Origin: Polaribacter pacificus | GTDB taxonomy: Bacteria > Bacteroidota > Bacteroidia > Flavobacteriales > Flavobacteriaceae | Direction of reading: 5' to 3' | NCBI RefSeq assembly: GCF_038024035.1 | Contig: NZ_CP150664.1 | Coordinates: forward strand, 992,001 to 1,056,000 | DNA length: 64,000 bases | Part shown: positions 17,522 to 25,944 of the stretch, in pieces | Numbering within the stretch: the stretch's first letter is position 1 | Layout: each line of letters begins with the position of its first letter | Translations under genes and position numbers: made by a program | The notes under the pieces: generated by a model | Seen by the model: the letters and a program-made list of their open reading frames with translations, nothing else | Told to the model about the DNA's origin: nothing | Database searches by the model: none

Positions 17522-17600
17522 ACCAACTCACATTTACCTTGCCTGCCGGCAGGCAGGAATGCCCTTTGTAAAAGGCTGTTAAACAAATTTTATTTACTTG
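17519..17600 (-). pseudogene. Relic of an hsdS 3' end carrying a REP-like palindrome
   Basis: The minus-strand sequence aaatttgtttaacagcc, ttttacaaagg and gagttggtatgag repeats the last ~55 bp of the intact hsdS gene (18008-17957) with few changes. Between the halves lies an insert with GCCTGCCGGCAGGC (17541-17554). Both the relic and the intact hsdS run straight into the start codon of a small passenger gene at the same point (TTGGTATGAG). Confidence 0.75.
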
Positions 17601-17609
17601 TTACTCTAT

Positions 17610-17960
17610 TTATAACACTACCTTTTTAAGTTGTTGAACAACATTAGGAATCTCTTCTTTAGATACTCCTTTTAAACTTAACTCCCAAATAGACCATTTT
17701 GTAGTATTGATTCCATAAGTTCTATGTTTAAACTCACCGAAAGGAATGTTCTCAAGAATTGTATTAATAGCGTCAATCTTAGAAATATTAAGATTCCCTA
17801 TTGGATATTTAAGACCTAAACTATTTTCTGAAATAAAGAGCTCAAATGATATTGGTAAATTAATTCCGGAGTAAATATAATCACCACTTGCAGCAACAGT
17901 ATAACTCAGCTCCTTAGGAAGCAATTTTACCAAATCTTCTAATTCCTTTTTACTTCTCAT
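17610..17960 (-). CDS. Hypothetical protein overlapping hsdS
   Basis: 116 residues, not recognised. The start codon overlaps the hsdS stop by 4 bp (ATGA), so it is translationally coupled to hsdS. The sequence starts with helix-forming RSKKELEDLVKLLPKEL, continues with short beta-strands (YIYSGINLPISFELFI) and ends in a basic helix VVQQLKKVVL. It has no transmembrane segment or signal peptide. It could modulate HsdS, or be an independent passenger captured at the hsdS 3' end like the OGG-fold gene next to it. Confidence 0.6.
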   Translation of the reverse strand: MRSKKELEDLVKLLPKELSYTVAASGDYIYSGINLPISFELFISENSLGLKYPIGNLNISKIDAINTILENIPFGEFKHRTYGINTTKWSIWELSLKGVSKEEIPNVVQQLKKVVL

Positions 17961-19087
17961 ACCAACTCTCCTTTAAACGCTCTTTGTAAAAGGCTGTGAA
18001 ACAAATTTTCTGCTTGTACTAAACTGGCTTGCGCTTGTGCTTTTTGTGTTTCTATAGCTTTTACTCTTTCTGCGAATTGGTTTTGTTGGTCAATTGGAGG
18101 TATAATAATCTTAAACCTTTTCATTGCTGATAATAATAAGTTTTTTATTGCTGATCCAGAACCTTTACTTGCAAATGAAGCTAACCTTAATTCAAAAACA
18201 TACATCAAAAATACACTAGTTAAATATTCAGGTTTAACTTTAATAATGGCTACACTTTTCTGAAAAGTACATCTTCTTGTTTCGGGAATATTTTCCGCAA
18301 TAGCCATTCTACCAATTGTAGCACCAGTATTAATCATAACTAAATCACCAGCTTGTAAATTGGTTCTTTTATCAACTTCTTCAAACTCTTCTTTAGGGAT
18401 TTGCCTTGACTCTTCAAAGTAGATTTTGTTATTTTTAATATTCTTTGCACTTACAAAATAATACCCTGAGTCTATTTCATCATTACAATTACCATGTTTA
18501 CCATCAGTAACAAGATTGGTTAAATTTCCCAAACTCTTAACTTTCCACTTCATAGGATTCCTAACAGGATCCCCAAACATATCAAGAAACAAACTTTGTG
18601 TCAACTCATCATACTTAGTAATGAGTGCTTTTGTTTTTTGTCTGTAGGTATCTGCTGCATCTAAAATTGCTGCAATCTTTTTTTGTTGTTCTATTGGTGG
18701 GAGAGGGATTTTTATATCTGATATGTAACCTTTAGAGATATGTTTTAATCCAGCACCTTTAAAACCATTTTCTAAAATATGGATATTTCCACTTAAATAG
18801 TAGTAGACATATTTTAAAAATACTTCTTCACGATTTTTTGGTTGTATTACAAAGCAATCTGTTGATACGGCAAATTTCTCATCACAATAATGAATACTCG
18901 CTAAACCACCAGTTCCAAAAATTAAACTTTCCTTTTTAAATAAATATTCATTAATAGATTTTGTCAATGTATTACTTGATGTATAAAAAGGATATTCACC
19001 TTCATCAAATTTCAAACCATCCCCTGCTTTTATTTTTGACTTTTTTTGAAAATCAAAAGTATCTTTAAATTTAACTTCCAACATCAT
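17957..19087 (-). CDS. hsdS: Type I restriction specificity subunit (HsdS)
   Basis: 376 residues with two target-recognition domains. Each is followed by a conserved coiled-coil spacer: IKIPLPPIEQQKKIAAILDAADTYRQKT near residue 130 and IIIPPIDQQNQFAERVKAIETQKAQAQ near residue 335. The tail LFHSLLQRAFKGEL is typical of this family. The first recognition domain is short at its N-terminus (about 130 residues), but the reading frame is intact. It sets the DNA site for the HsdM/HsdR complex. Its start overlaps hsdM by 4 bp and its end overlaps the 116-residue gene by 4 bp. Confidence 0.93.
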   Translation of the reverse strand: MMLEVKFKDTFDFQKKSKIKAGDGLKFDEGEYPFYTSSNTLTKSINEYLFKKESLIFGTGGLASIHYCDEKFAVSTDCFVIQPKNREEVFLKYVYYYLSGNIHILENGFKGAGLKHISKGYISDIKIPLPPIEQQKKIAAILDAADTYRQKTKALITKYDELTQSLFLDMFGDPVRNPMKWKVKSLGNLTNLVTDGKHGNCNDEIDSGYYFVSAKNIKNNKIYFEESRQIPKEEFEEVDKRTNLQAGDLVMINTGATIGRMAIAENIPETRRCTFQKSVAIIKVKPEYLTSVFLMYVFELRLASFASKGSGSAIKNLLLSAMKRFKIIIPPIDQQNQFAERVKAIETQKAQAQASLVQAENLFHSLLQRAFKGELV

Positions 19088-20595
19088 CTCAACATCTCTT
19101 TTAAAGCTGCCAATGCTTGGTTACGCTCTGTATCTAATGTTTCAATATTTTTTATAATATCCGTAGGAGCTTCATATACTATTTCTTCATAGATAATTTC
19201 CTTGTATCGGTTTATAGATAAATCCCAGTCGTTTTCTTTAATTTCATCAAAAGGCACTAAGAAACTTTTATCTGTTCTTTTGCGGTTTTGTTCTTGAGAT
19301 TGCTTCATTTCGACTGCGCTCAATGCAGGCTCACGCAATGACGTGTAGCGTGTTAAAATATCAGGGATATCATTGTCCTTTATATCGTTACGCTTATCAT
19401 CTAAACTATAACCATCTGCTTGCATATCATAGAACCAAACCGTATCTGTACCTCCTGTTCCAGTTTTGGTAAAAAAGAGCACTGCAGTACTTACCCCTGC
19501 ATAGGGTTTAAAAACCCCACTTGGCATAGAAATAACAGCATCTAATTTGTGCTTTTCTATAATTTCCTTTCTAATTTGTTTGTGAGCGTTAGAGCTACCA
19601 AACAAAACACCATCTGGCACAATTACAGCGCATCTACCACCAGATTTTAGCATCCTAAGCATTAGACCTAAAAAGAGCAGCTCTGTCTTCTTAGACTTCA
19701 CTGTTTTAAGTATCGAGTTCTCAACAGCATCATAGTCTAAGCTTCCTTTAAAAGGCGGATTAGCAAGGATTAGAGAGTATTTGTTTCTGATATCTCCGGC
19801 ACTTTCACTTAGTGCATCATTCTTCATTAAATTAGGGCTTTCTATACCGTGCAATTGCAAGTTCATCGCTCCAATACGAATCATGGTATCATCTATTTCT
19901 ACACCATTAAACATTTCGTTATTAAAATGATCTCTAAAGGTTTTATCTAGAAACCAGTCTTCATGGTTTTCTCTAAAGTATTCTCCTGCTGCAACTAAAA
20001 AACCTGCTGTACCAGAAGAAGGATCGCAAATAACATCATCCTTTTTAGGTTGTGTCATGTCTACCATCATTTTAATGATGTGTCTTGGTGTTCTAAACTG
20101 TCCGTTAGTACCTGCAGATGCAATTTTAGAGAGCATGTACTCGTACAAATCTCCTTTAGTATCCCTATCGTTCATGTTGATTTTATCAATCAACTGAACC
20201 ACTTGGTCTAACAATCTTGGAGTAGCAATTATAAAGTTGGCTTTACTCATAAACTCAGCAAAGACACCTCCTGTATTTCCTACTTGTTTCATGTGGTCAA
20301 AGACTGTCATTTCATCTACCATAGGTTTGGTAAATACATCAAACATGCTTTGTGGGTCTTTGTTCTTAAAAGAGCTCCATCTTAATTCTTTTTGTGCAGG
20401 TGAGAATATCTCATTCTGAATAGGAATACCAACGGTATTCGCTTTTTTCTCCTCTAGAAGTTGGCGCTCGTCCAACCTTCTTATAAATAGTAAGTAGGTA
20501 AACTGTTCTATAACAGATAAGGGATTCGAAATTCCGCCTGTCCAAAAGGCATCCCAAATTTTATCTACTTGTGATTTTAATTCTCCTGTGATCAT
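19084..20595 (-). CDS. hsdM: Type I DNA methyltransferase (HsdM)
   Basis: 503 residues. An N-terminal helical HsdM_N domain (FTYLLFIRRLDERQLLEE) is followed by the methylase domain with the AdoMet motif DPSSGTAGFL near residue 190 and the catalytic NPPF (LILANPPFKGSL) near residue 280. It is an N6-adenine methylase that protects host DNA and forms the core of the restriction complex with HsdS. The gene is complete and follows the small 116-residue gene by 49 bp. Confidence 0.96.
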   Translation of the reverse strand: MITGELKSQVDKIWDAFWTGGISNPLSVIEQFTYLLFIRRLDERQLLEEKKANTVGIPIQNEIFSPAQKELRWSSFKNKDPQSMFDVFTKPMVDEMTVFDHMKQVGNTGGVFAEFMSKANFIIATPRLLDQVVQLIDKINMNDRDTKGDLYEYMLSKIASAGTNGQFRTPRHIIKMMVDMTQPKKDDVICDPSSGTAGFLVAAGEYFRENHEDWFLDKTFRDHFNNEMFNGVEIDDTMIRIGAMNLQLHGIESPNLMKNDALSESAGDIRNKYSLILANPPFKGSLDYDAVENSILKTVKSKKTELLFLGLMLRMLKSGGRCAVIVPDGVLFGSSNAHKQIRKEIIEKHKLDAVISMPSGVFKPYAGVSTAVLFFTKTGTGGTDTVWFYDMQADGYSLDDKRNDIKDNDIPDILTRYTSLREPALSAVEMKQSQEQNRKRTDKSFLVPFDEIKENDWDLSINRYKEIIYEEIVYEAPTDIIKNIETLDTERNQALAALKEMLR

Positions 20596-20644
20596 TGATT
20601 AATTTACTTTTGATAATCGGTTATATTTTTAATTTAAAATCGTA

Positions 20645-20995
20645 TTATTTTTGAATCAAACAAAAACTGTTTTCTTCAATATCTTTTGTACTTATAGCCA
20701 ATCTTTTTTCATTGACTGGGATTGTCCTTTTAGGCTTTACAGCATAGTTTGGAAATTGTTTTGCAATTGATAATTTATTGCTTTGTTCTGAAGAGTTGAC
20801 TTTAAAAGTTTCTTCATTGTTAATTAAACTTCTTCTGACCCTTCCAATTAAATTAGAAGGGTTTGGCTTTAAATTTCTTGACCGTCGAATTTGTTGCACT
20901 TCTTCAAATATCATTTTAAAAGACACAAAACTATTAACGGCTCTAAGGTTTATAAGTGCTTGATATGTTTGTTCTGTTTCAGGATAATTTGCCAT
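20645..20995 (-). CDS. Hypothetical protein upstream of hsdM
   Basis: 116 residues, not recognised. The N-terminal half is helical (TEQTYQALINLRAVNSFVSFKMIFEEVQQIRRSRNLKP) and basic, with a helix-turn-helix-like look (LIGRVRRSLI). The C-terminal half is low in structure. It could be a small DNA-binding regulator of the restriction operon, but no diagnostic motif is present. It sits 9 bp after the DUF2130 gene and 49 bp before hsdM. Confidence 0.55.
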   Translation of the reverse strand: MANYPETEQTYQALINLRAVNSFVSFKMIFEEVQQIRRSRNLKPNPSNLIGRVRRSLINNEETFKVNSSEQSNKLSIAKQFPNYAVKPKRTIPVNEKRLAISTKDIEENSFCLIQK

Positions 20996-21004
20996 GATTA
21001 ATTT

Positions 21005-22273
21005 TTAAAGATTATCAAATTTTTCTTTCATCGTCGGATTGTTATAGGTTAACTTTTTAATGGTTAAATCCTCTGCTTTGTTGTTTGCTAGACGTAAATT
21101 ATTTACAGAGGACAATAAAGCTTCTTTGGTCTTTTGAAGATGAGTCATCGTTTTATCAATTTCTTTGATTGCATCTCCAAACTGACGGCTTGCCAAATCA
21201 TAATTCCTTGCAAAACCTGTTTTAAAGTCATTAATTTTGTCTTCAAAATTAATAATATCAATATTTTGATTTCTTATAATGCTTAACTCAGCTTTGTACT
21301 CTAAAGATTTCATTCCTGCATTTCTTAGCAAGGTAATAATTGGTATGAAAAATTGTGGTCGAATAACATACATTTTTTCATATTTATAAGACACATCTAC
21401 AATACCGGTATTGTAAAACTCGTTATCAGCTTCTAACATAGTTACCAATACAGCATATTCACAACCTTTTGCGGTTCGGTCTTTATCGAGCTTAGCAAAG
21501 AAGTCTTCATTTTTCTTTTTAGAAGCTGTCTGGTCATTTTCATTTTTCATCTCAAACATGATAGAAATGATTTCATTTCCATTGTTATCCTCTTCTCTGT
21601 AAATATAATCTCCTTTTGTGCCACCAGAAGCATCGTTGTCTTTTTCGAAATACGCATTTTGGAAAGCGGTTGCTCTTAATTTGTTAAATTCATTTTCACA
21701 ATGCTGTTCAAGAGTTTCACCTAGCATTTTTGTAGAAAGCTTTTGTTTGTAATCTTTTAAGCGTTCGATTTCTTCGTCTTTTAGCTTTAAATCTTTGGCT
21801 ACGTGATCGAATTCACGACGAAAATCTTCTTTTAATGATTTTTCTATGTTTTCTTTTTCAGCTTCTTTAAGTTTAACATCATTCACTAATTGATCTCGTT
21901 GTTTTTCAATATCTCTAATAGCATCTTGTAAGGCTATTTTCTTTTCATTTTCAGCCTGTTGTAATTTAGACTCCAACTCACTAATTGTGGTTTCTTTTTT
22001 AGAAACCTCTACAATCAACTCTGATTTACTTTTTGCCTCTAAAGCATCTATTTCACGCTGTTTTTGTGCCAGTTCTTCTTGAAAAGTTCTTTTTAGATTT
22101 GACTCCGCTAAAGCGATCGCATTTTCCCTTTCTTTTTTAGCTGATTCTAAACGATTATTTAATTCGTCTTGAAATTGCTGGTCACGCACTTGTTTTACGA
22201 TATCTGTATATACAGAATCGTCTACTTTAAAAACTTCTTTACAGTTTGGGCATTTTACAGTATTGTCTTTCAT
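21005..22273 (-). CDS. DUF2130 protein with N-terminal zinc motif and long coiled coil
   Basis: 422 residues. It begins with VKCPNCKEVF, half of a zinc ribbon, then a charged coiled coil from about residue 30 to 180. The conserved DUF2130 domain follows: GETLEQHCENEFNKLRATAF, then GTKGDYIYRE and MFEMKNEND, a (D...ExK)-like core that suggests a restriction-endonuclease-type fold. DUF2130 genes are frequent neighbours of type I systems; their activity is not settled. This is the first gene of the operon and follows the shared operator-like promoter at 22299-22334. Confidence 0.85.
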   Translation of the reverse strand: MKDNTVKCPNCKEVFKVDDSVYTDIVKQVRDQQFQDELNNRLESAKKERENAIALAESNLKRTFQEELAQKQREIDALEAKSKSELIVEVSKKETTISELESKLQQAENEKKIALQDAIRDIEKQRDQLVNDVKLKEAEKENIEKSLKEDFRREFDHVAKDLKLKDEEIERLKDYKQKLSTKMLGETLEQHCENEFNKLRATAFQNAYFEKDNDASGGTKGDYIYREEDNNGNEIISIMFEMKNENDQTASKKKNEDFFAKLDKDRTAKGCEYAVLVTMLEADNEFYNTGIVDVSYKYEKMYVIRPQFFIPIITLLRNAGMKSLEYKAELSIIRNQNIDIINFEDKINDFKTGFARNYDLASRQFGDAIKEIDKTMTHLQKTKEALLSSVNNLRLANNKAEDLTIKKLTYNNPTMKEKFDNL

Positions 22274-22298
22274 AACTTTCTTTTTAATGATTATGCTA

Positions 22299-22334
22299 CA
22301 AATGTAAATTTAATGTGTGCGATATAATTGCATA
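22299..22334 (-). promoter_or_regulatory. Promoter and operator-like palindrome of the type I restriction operon
   Basis: The -7 box TACATTTG is at 22306-22299. Nine nt further upstream, 22316-22334 read TGTGCGATATAATTGCATA, which matches the retron element at 17 of 19 positions and keeps the palindrome TGCAAT-N3-ATTGCA with one mismatch. It lies in the gap between the WYL regulator's stop codon and the operon start, so the regulator gene is the nearest neighbour. Confidence 0.65.
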
Positions 22335-22338
22335 TATT

Positions 22339-23343
22339 TTAATTTTTGTAAAACTCATTCATTATATTTGTATGCACTTTTAATGCTACTTTTAACTGTT
22401 TTGGCTCCATAACCTCAACATCTCCGCCAAAAGACAATATTTGTTGCACCAATTCTTTATTGATTATTGTTTCAAACCAAACTTGGTCTTGTTTTTCCTG
22501 TTCAAAAAACTCCTCATAATCTGGCTGAAATGGTTTCGTTTTAAAGTAATGTTCTCTTCCATTATAGAAACGTAATACAACTTTTACCACTTCTGCTTTA
22601 GGAGGTTTTACCACACCAACTAAAGCTCTAAAAAAGGCAGACCAATCCGTTTGGGTTTTTAAGTATTCTTTGTCTTCTATAATCTGAAAATCTAAAAGTC
22701 TTTCATCTAATGGGATACTCCACTCATAATTGTTTTGATCTTTATTCAATCCAAACACAAACCACCTTCTGTTATATTGTTTCAACACATAAGGATGAAA
22801 TTCATAAACACTGGTCGCTCCATCCTTAAACCCTTTATAGGAAATCTGAAGCACTTGCTTTTTTTGGATGGCTAAATAAAGGGGCTTTAAATACTTGATT
22901 CCTTTGTATTCTTCATTATGATCATAGAACAAAATTTGCTCTTGTTCAGAATCGTCTTGGTTTTCTTCATCTTGAAATTTAATCAAGGCCTCTGCCAATT
23001 TATCATACTTAGGATGATTCTCAAAACGCTCTAAAAGTTGCTGTGAAGCGTAAATTAGATATTGTTCATATTCTAATAAAGGTTTTTGTGCTATAGAAAA
23101 TTTTGGGTCTGTATATCGATAAGTTCTGGACATTTCAACCAGAGGTGCTCCGAATCCATTTACTGGATCTCTAAATAATTTAAGGTCTTCTCTTAATGTT
23201 CTAATAGATATTCCTTCTGCTGGGTAAAGTTCTTCAATTTTATTATTGACAAACTCTAACAATTGATTAAAAGTAAAAGCTTTGTTTTTAAAACAATAAT
23301 CTAGTATATTATATCTTAGATGTGCATGTTTACTGTTTGCCAT
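22339..23343 (-). CDS. WYL-domain transcriptional regulator
   Basis: 334 residues. The N-terminus carries a winged-helix region (RYNILDYCFKNKAFTFNQLLEFVNNKI ... ISIRTLREDLKLFR). The WYL domain follows: LYLAIQKKQVLQISYKGFKDG then HPYVLKQYNRRWFVFGLN near residue 170, and a C-terminal WCX-like extension. Proteins of this type (BrxR, CapW) repress defence operons by binding palindromes and respond to a ligand, possibly nucleic acid. The gene sits directly upstream of the restriction operon, with the operator-like palindrome just past its stop codon. I infer that it controls that operon and the other three copies of the element. Confidence 0.88.
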   Translation of the reverse strand: MANSKHAHLRYNILDYCFKNKAFTFNQLLEFVNNKIEELYPAEGISIRTLREDLKLFRDPVNGFGAPLVEMSRTYRYTDPKFSIAQKPLLEYEQYLIYASQQLLERFENHPKYDKLAEALIKFQDEENQDDSEQEQILFYDHNEEYKGIKYLKPLYLAIQKKQVLQISYKGFKDGATSVYEFHPYVLKQYNRRWFVFGLNKDQNNYEWSIPLDERLLDFQIIEDKEYLKTQTDWSAFFRALVGVVKPPKAEVVKVVLRFYNGREHYFKTKPFQPDYEEFFEQEKQDQVWFETIINKELVQQILSFGGDVEVMEPKQLKVALKVHTNIMNEFYKN

Positions 23344-23534
23344 ATAGTTGGATTGAATTGATAATAGAGATTTGTACTAGAGTTTTTTTTCTTTTGCATA
23401 AAAATAATATTTTTAGCTAAGTTTTTATTGGAAAAGTAATTTCATGCCTAAATGAGAGTTTGGTTGAATGAAAAGTTAAGATTCTCGACGAAAGGTTTTC
23501 TTGGTTTTTTTTTACACCATGTAAAAGACAGTAA

Positions 23535-24245
23535 TTAATCTGAAATATAATCAATTAATTTTTTAACACTATCTTCCCCTTCCTTTCTGTTGAATATTTT
23601 AAATCTGGATAAGTGTTGCAAATAAACAAGTTTAAACTTTTTTGTTATATTTGAAAATGTAATTATTTCAGATTTATAATTACCCCACCCTGTTGAAATA
23701 AGTTTGCTATCCAATTTTTCAAAATTAGTCTCATTCGTTAGAATTTCCTCAAGTATCTCAAATTGTATTTTCCCAATGCATATTATAATTTTAAAATCAA
23801 AGAATTTGGAATTAATAAAGGAAGACCAAATATATTTTGATAAAAAAATAGTTTCCTTTTTATTACTTAAATCATCATAAGAATTAGATCTATAGGGGAT
23901 TAAATGAGCCATAAATGAATCCCTAATTAATTCTTTGTAATCTGAATTATAAGACCATCGTTTGTTTATTTCCTTGAATAGAGCTTTGATTTGGATTTGT
24001 ATAGGATCTTGTCCTTTAGGAAAATCACCCCAATTTTCATCTAAATAAGCATTTTTCCTATTATTTAAAGCAAAGACTGGTTGTTCGTATATATTTCCAC
24101 CTGGGTTAAGCGTTATAATTGCTATTCCGCTGTTATCTAAAACTGTTTCTATGGAAGAATTGATGAATCTCCAACCAATTCTATGGCTTAGTAGCCTTTC
24201 ATTTTTAATTATTATATTTTCAATTTCACTTAATTCAAATTTCAT
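23535..24245 (-). CDS. Uracil-DNA-glycosylase-superfamily-like protein
   Basis: 236 residues. Features in the order of the UDG fold: AIITLNPGGNIYEQP near residue 43 (in place of the GxDP loop), an alpha/beta middle with MAHLIPYRSN, IIICIGKIQFEIL near residue 153, and YLQHLSRF near residue 213 (the place of the HPSP loop). The usual water-activating residue is not clear, so it could be a binding or sensing version. It is a single gene with its own promoter, between the WYL regulator and the Mrr-like operon. UDG-like proteins in defence islands may act on modified phage bases; here that is inference. Confidence 0.5.
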   Translation of the reverse strand: MKFELSEIENIIIKNERLLSHRIGWRFINSSIETVLDNSGIAIITLNPGGNIYEQPVFALNNRKNAYLDENWGDFPKGQDPIQIQIKALFKEINKRWSYNSDYKELIRDSFMAHLIPYRSNSYDDLSNKKETIFLSKYIWSSFINSKFFDFKIIICIGKIQFEILEEILTNETNFEKLDSKLISTGWGNYKSEIITFSNITKKFKLVYLQHLSRFKIFNRKEGEDSVKKLIDYISD

Positions 24246-24295
24246 AGATGAACATTTATTAATTACTGCCAGAGTGATTTAAGAATTTCATTTTG

Positions 24296-24323
24296 CAAAT
24301 GTATTCACATTGAAAATTCCCAA
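24296..24323 (-). promoter_or_regulatory. Promoter of the UDG-like gene
   Basis: TACATTTG (24303-24296) is preceded at 17 nt by TTG (24323-24321), the standard Bacteroidota promoter layout. No copy of the shared operator is present, so this gene looks independently expressed. Confidence 0.55.
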
Positions 24324-24388
24324 TAAGATTCTTAAAGAAGTTTAGAACTAAGTATTAATTTTAAACTTTTATTTTGCTTTTCAATTTT

Positions 24389-25435
24389 TCAAATGGCTTT
24401 ATTCAAATCCAGTATCCCTGCTTCAATTAACATTTCCGAAAATCTATTACCATCTATCAATTGTACTTTTTCTTCTTGGGCTATTTTTTTACATGTCTGA
24501 GTAAAGCTATTTGCAGTAGTAATAACCCAACCGATTTTCGAATAATCATCATCCAAAAGCTCCCTGTTATTGCGATATTCTTTTATTTGATCAACTGCCC
24601 ATCGATTAGTTTCTGATTGGATTTTATGAAACTTTACTTGAGCATAAATAATTGTCTTGATTGGCTCAAATATCGCTACTATATCTGCATCCCCTTCTTT
24701 TCCTCTTTCATTCTTCGAAGGAATAAACACTTCTGTAGCACCATTTCGTTCAAAATAGAACTTAACAAGACTCTCAAATTTATCTGGGTTAAGATTTGTT
24801 TTTAGAGATTTTAAAACTTGCGGCGCAATTTTCTCAATAATTTCTCCATATAAATTAATAGGTCTATTGTTTTTAAACGAGCTCATTGCTTTCTCAACAC
24901 TATCTTTTAAATTAAAAATATTAGCATTAGTTGTTCTTATTTTCATTCGTGCAGTTAAGGGTGCATCTGCAAAGTCCTTACGTGACATATTTCTTGCTAA
25001 TGGCATTACTTGCCAATAAAACCCTAAATCAATTCCCTGTTCCCCTCGATGAAGCAAACCATTTTTTAAAGTGACAGTCTTTTCATTCCAATCTTTTAAG
25101 TTTTTAATTTCCAAATTTGAAATTGGTTGTGGCTTATTCGAAACAATTTCATAAATTGAAAAAACTCCCCAACTAGGAACTATAATCCTGTCTCCTTTTT
25201 TAAAACCTTCAACAAATCTCCATAAATTATGCCTTGTTCGTGGTTTATTACCCCAAAGGGTCTGAAAATATTCTTCTATTACATTCCATCTTTTTTCCCA
25301 AGATTCATCTTTCAGCAAATCATCAATAAATTTTTGATTTGCAAAATCTGAAAAACCTATGGTTAAAATATTTTTCTCTAAAAGAGGGTATGAAACTTCT
25401 GCGTGATGTGATATTCTATGTAACCAATAATTCAT
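24389..25435 (-). CDS. Mrr-like restriction endonuclease with N-terminal PUA/EVE-like domain
   Basis: 348 residues. The N-terminal ~150 residues (MNYWLHRISHH ... ILTIGFSDF ... GDRIIVPSWGVFSIYEIV) look like a PUA/EVE-type reader fold, which in other proteins binds modified bases. The C-terminal domain has FESLVKFYFERNGA, GDADIVAIFEP and TIIYAQVKFHK, the D-QxK core of the Mrr_cat endonuclease fold. The combination resembles type IV enzymes that cut modified DNA. It begins 8 bp after the DEDDh exonuclease gene and is probably the last gene of that operon. Confidence 0.7.
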   Translation of the reverse strand: MNYWLHRISHHAEVSYPLLEKNILTIGFSDFANQKFIDDLLKDESWEKRWNVIEEYFQTLWGNKPRTRHNLWRFVEGFKKGDRIIVPSWGVFSIYEIVSNKPQPISNLEIKNLKDWNEKTVTLKNGLLHRGEQGIDLGFYWQVMPLARNMSRKDFADAPLTARMKIRTTNANIFNLKDSVEKAMSSFKNNRPINLYGEIIEKIAPQVLKSLKTNLNPDKFESLVKFYFERNGATEVFIPSKNERGKEGDADIVAIFEPIKTIIYAQVKFHKIQSETNRWAVDQIKEYRNNRELLDDDYSKIGWVITTANSFTQTCKKIAQEEKVQLIDGNRFSEMLIEAGILDLNKAI

Positions 25436-25443
25436 TATTATTT

Positions 25444-25944
25444 TTAATTATTTTGTTGCGCGATTAAAAACAATTTTGCACAGGCACGAGCATCAGACAA
25501 GGCCTCATGATGTTTAAGCTCAATGTTATGAATAGCACAACAAGCGTTTAGTTTTGCAGGCTTATATCCTTTTGTTCTATATATTTTCAACGTGCATTCC
25601 CATCGATTAGAAATGTTCAATTCTGAATAAGAAATATTATAATCTTGCATTGTTTTAGACAATACATTTCTATCAAAACTCTCATTATGAGCTACTAGAA
25701 TTTTACCAAAAACACGTTTCTTAATTTCGGGAAATACATCCGAAAAAGCAGGTCCATTTACTGTGTCTTTTTCTGTAATCCCATGTACTTGAATATTATG
25801 CCAATTATAAATATTGTTTGGCGGTTTGATCAATGCATGATATTCATCAATAATTTCACCATTTTCAACAGTTACAATACCAACGGAACAAATATGATGT
25901 TTGGTTGCCGTTTCAAAATCAATGGCTACAAAAGAATCTATCAT
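25444..25944 (-). CDS. DEDDh-type 3'-5' exonuclease (DnaQ-like)
   Basis: 166 residues. The three Exo motifs are visible: FVAIDFETA (D9/E11), LVAHNESFD (D at about 108) and HHEALSDARACA (His and Asp of ExoIII). This is the epsilon/DnaQ exonuclease domain alone, without a polymerase-binding tail. It overlaps the KAP NTPase gene by 4 bp and is followed 8 bp later by the Mrr-like gene. It is probably a processing nuclease within that operon rather than the replicative proofreader. Confidence 0.85.
   Translation of the reverse strand: MIDSFVAIDFETATKHHICSVGIVTVENGEIIDEYHALIKPPNNIYNWHNIQVHGITEKDTVNGPAFSDVFPEIKKRVFGKILVAHNESFDRNVLSKTMQDYNISYSELNISNRWECTLKIYRTKGYKPAKLNACCAIHNIELKHHEALSDARACAKLFLIAQQNN

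Noticed and set aside
23344..23420. Copy of the shared operator in front of the WYL gene
   Set aside because: Only TATGCAA is found; the second half-site and a TAnnTTTG box at the right distance are missing, so autoregulation is not supported.
23509..23526. Terminator TTTTACA-cca-TGTAAAA before the UDG-like gene's stop
   Set aside because: On the strand transcribed here the hairpin is followed by A residues, not T, so it would not work as an intrinsic terminator.
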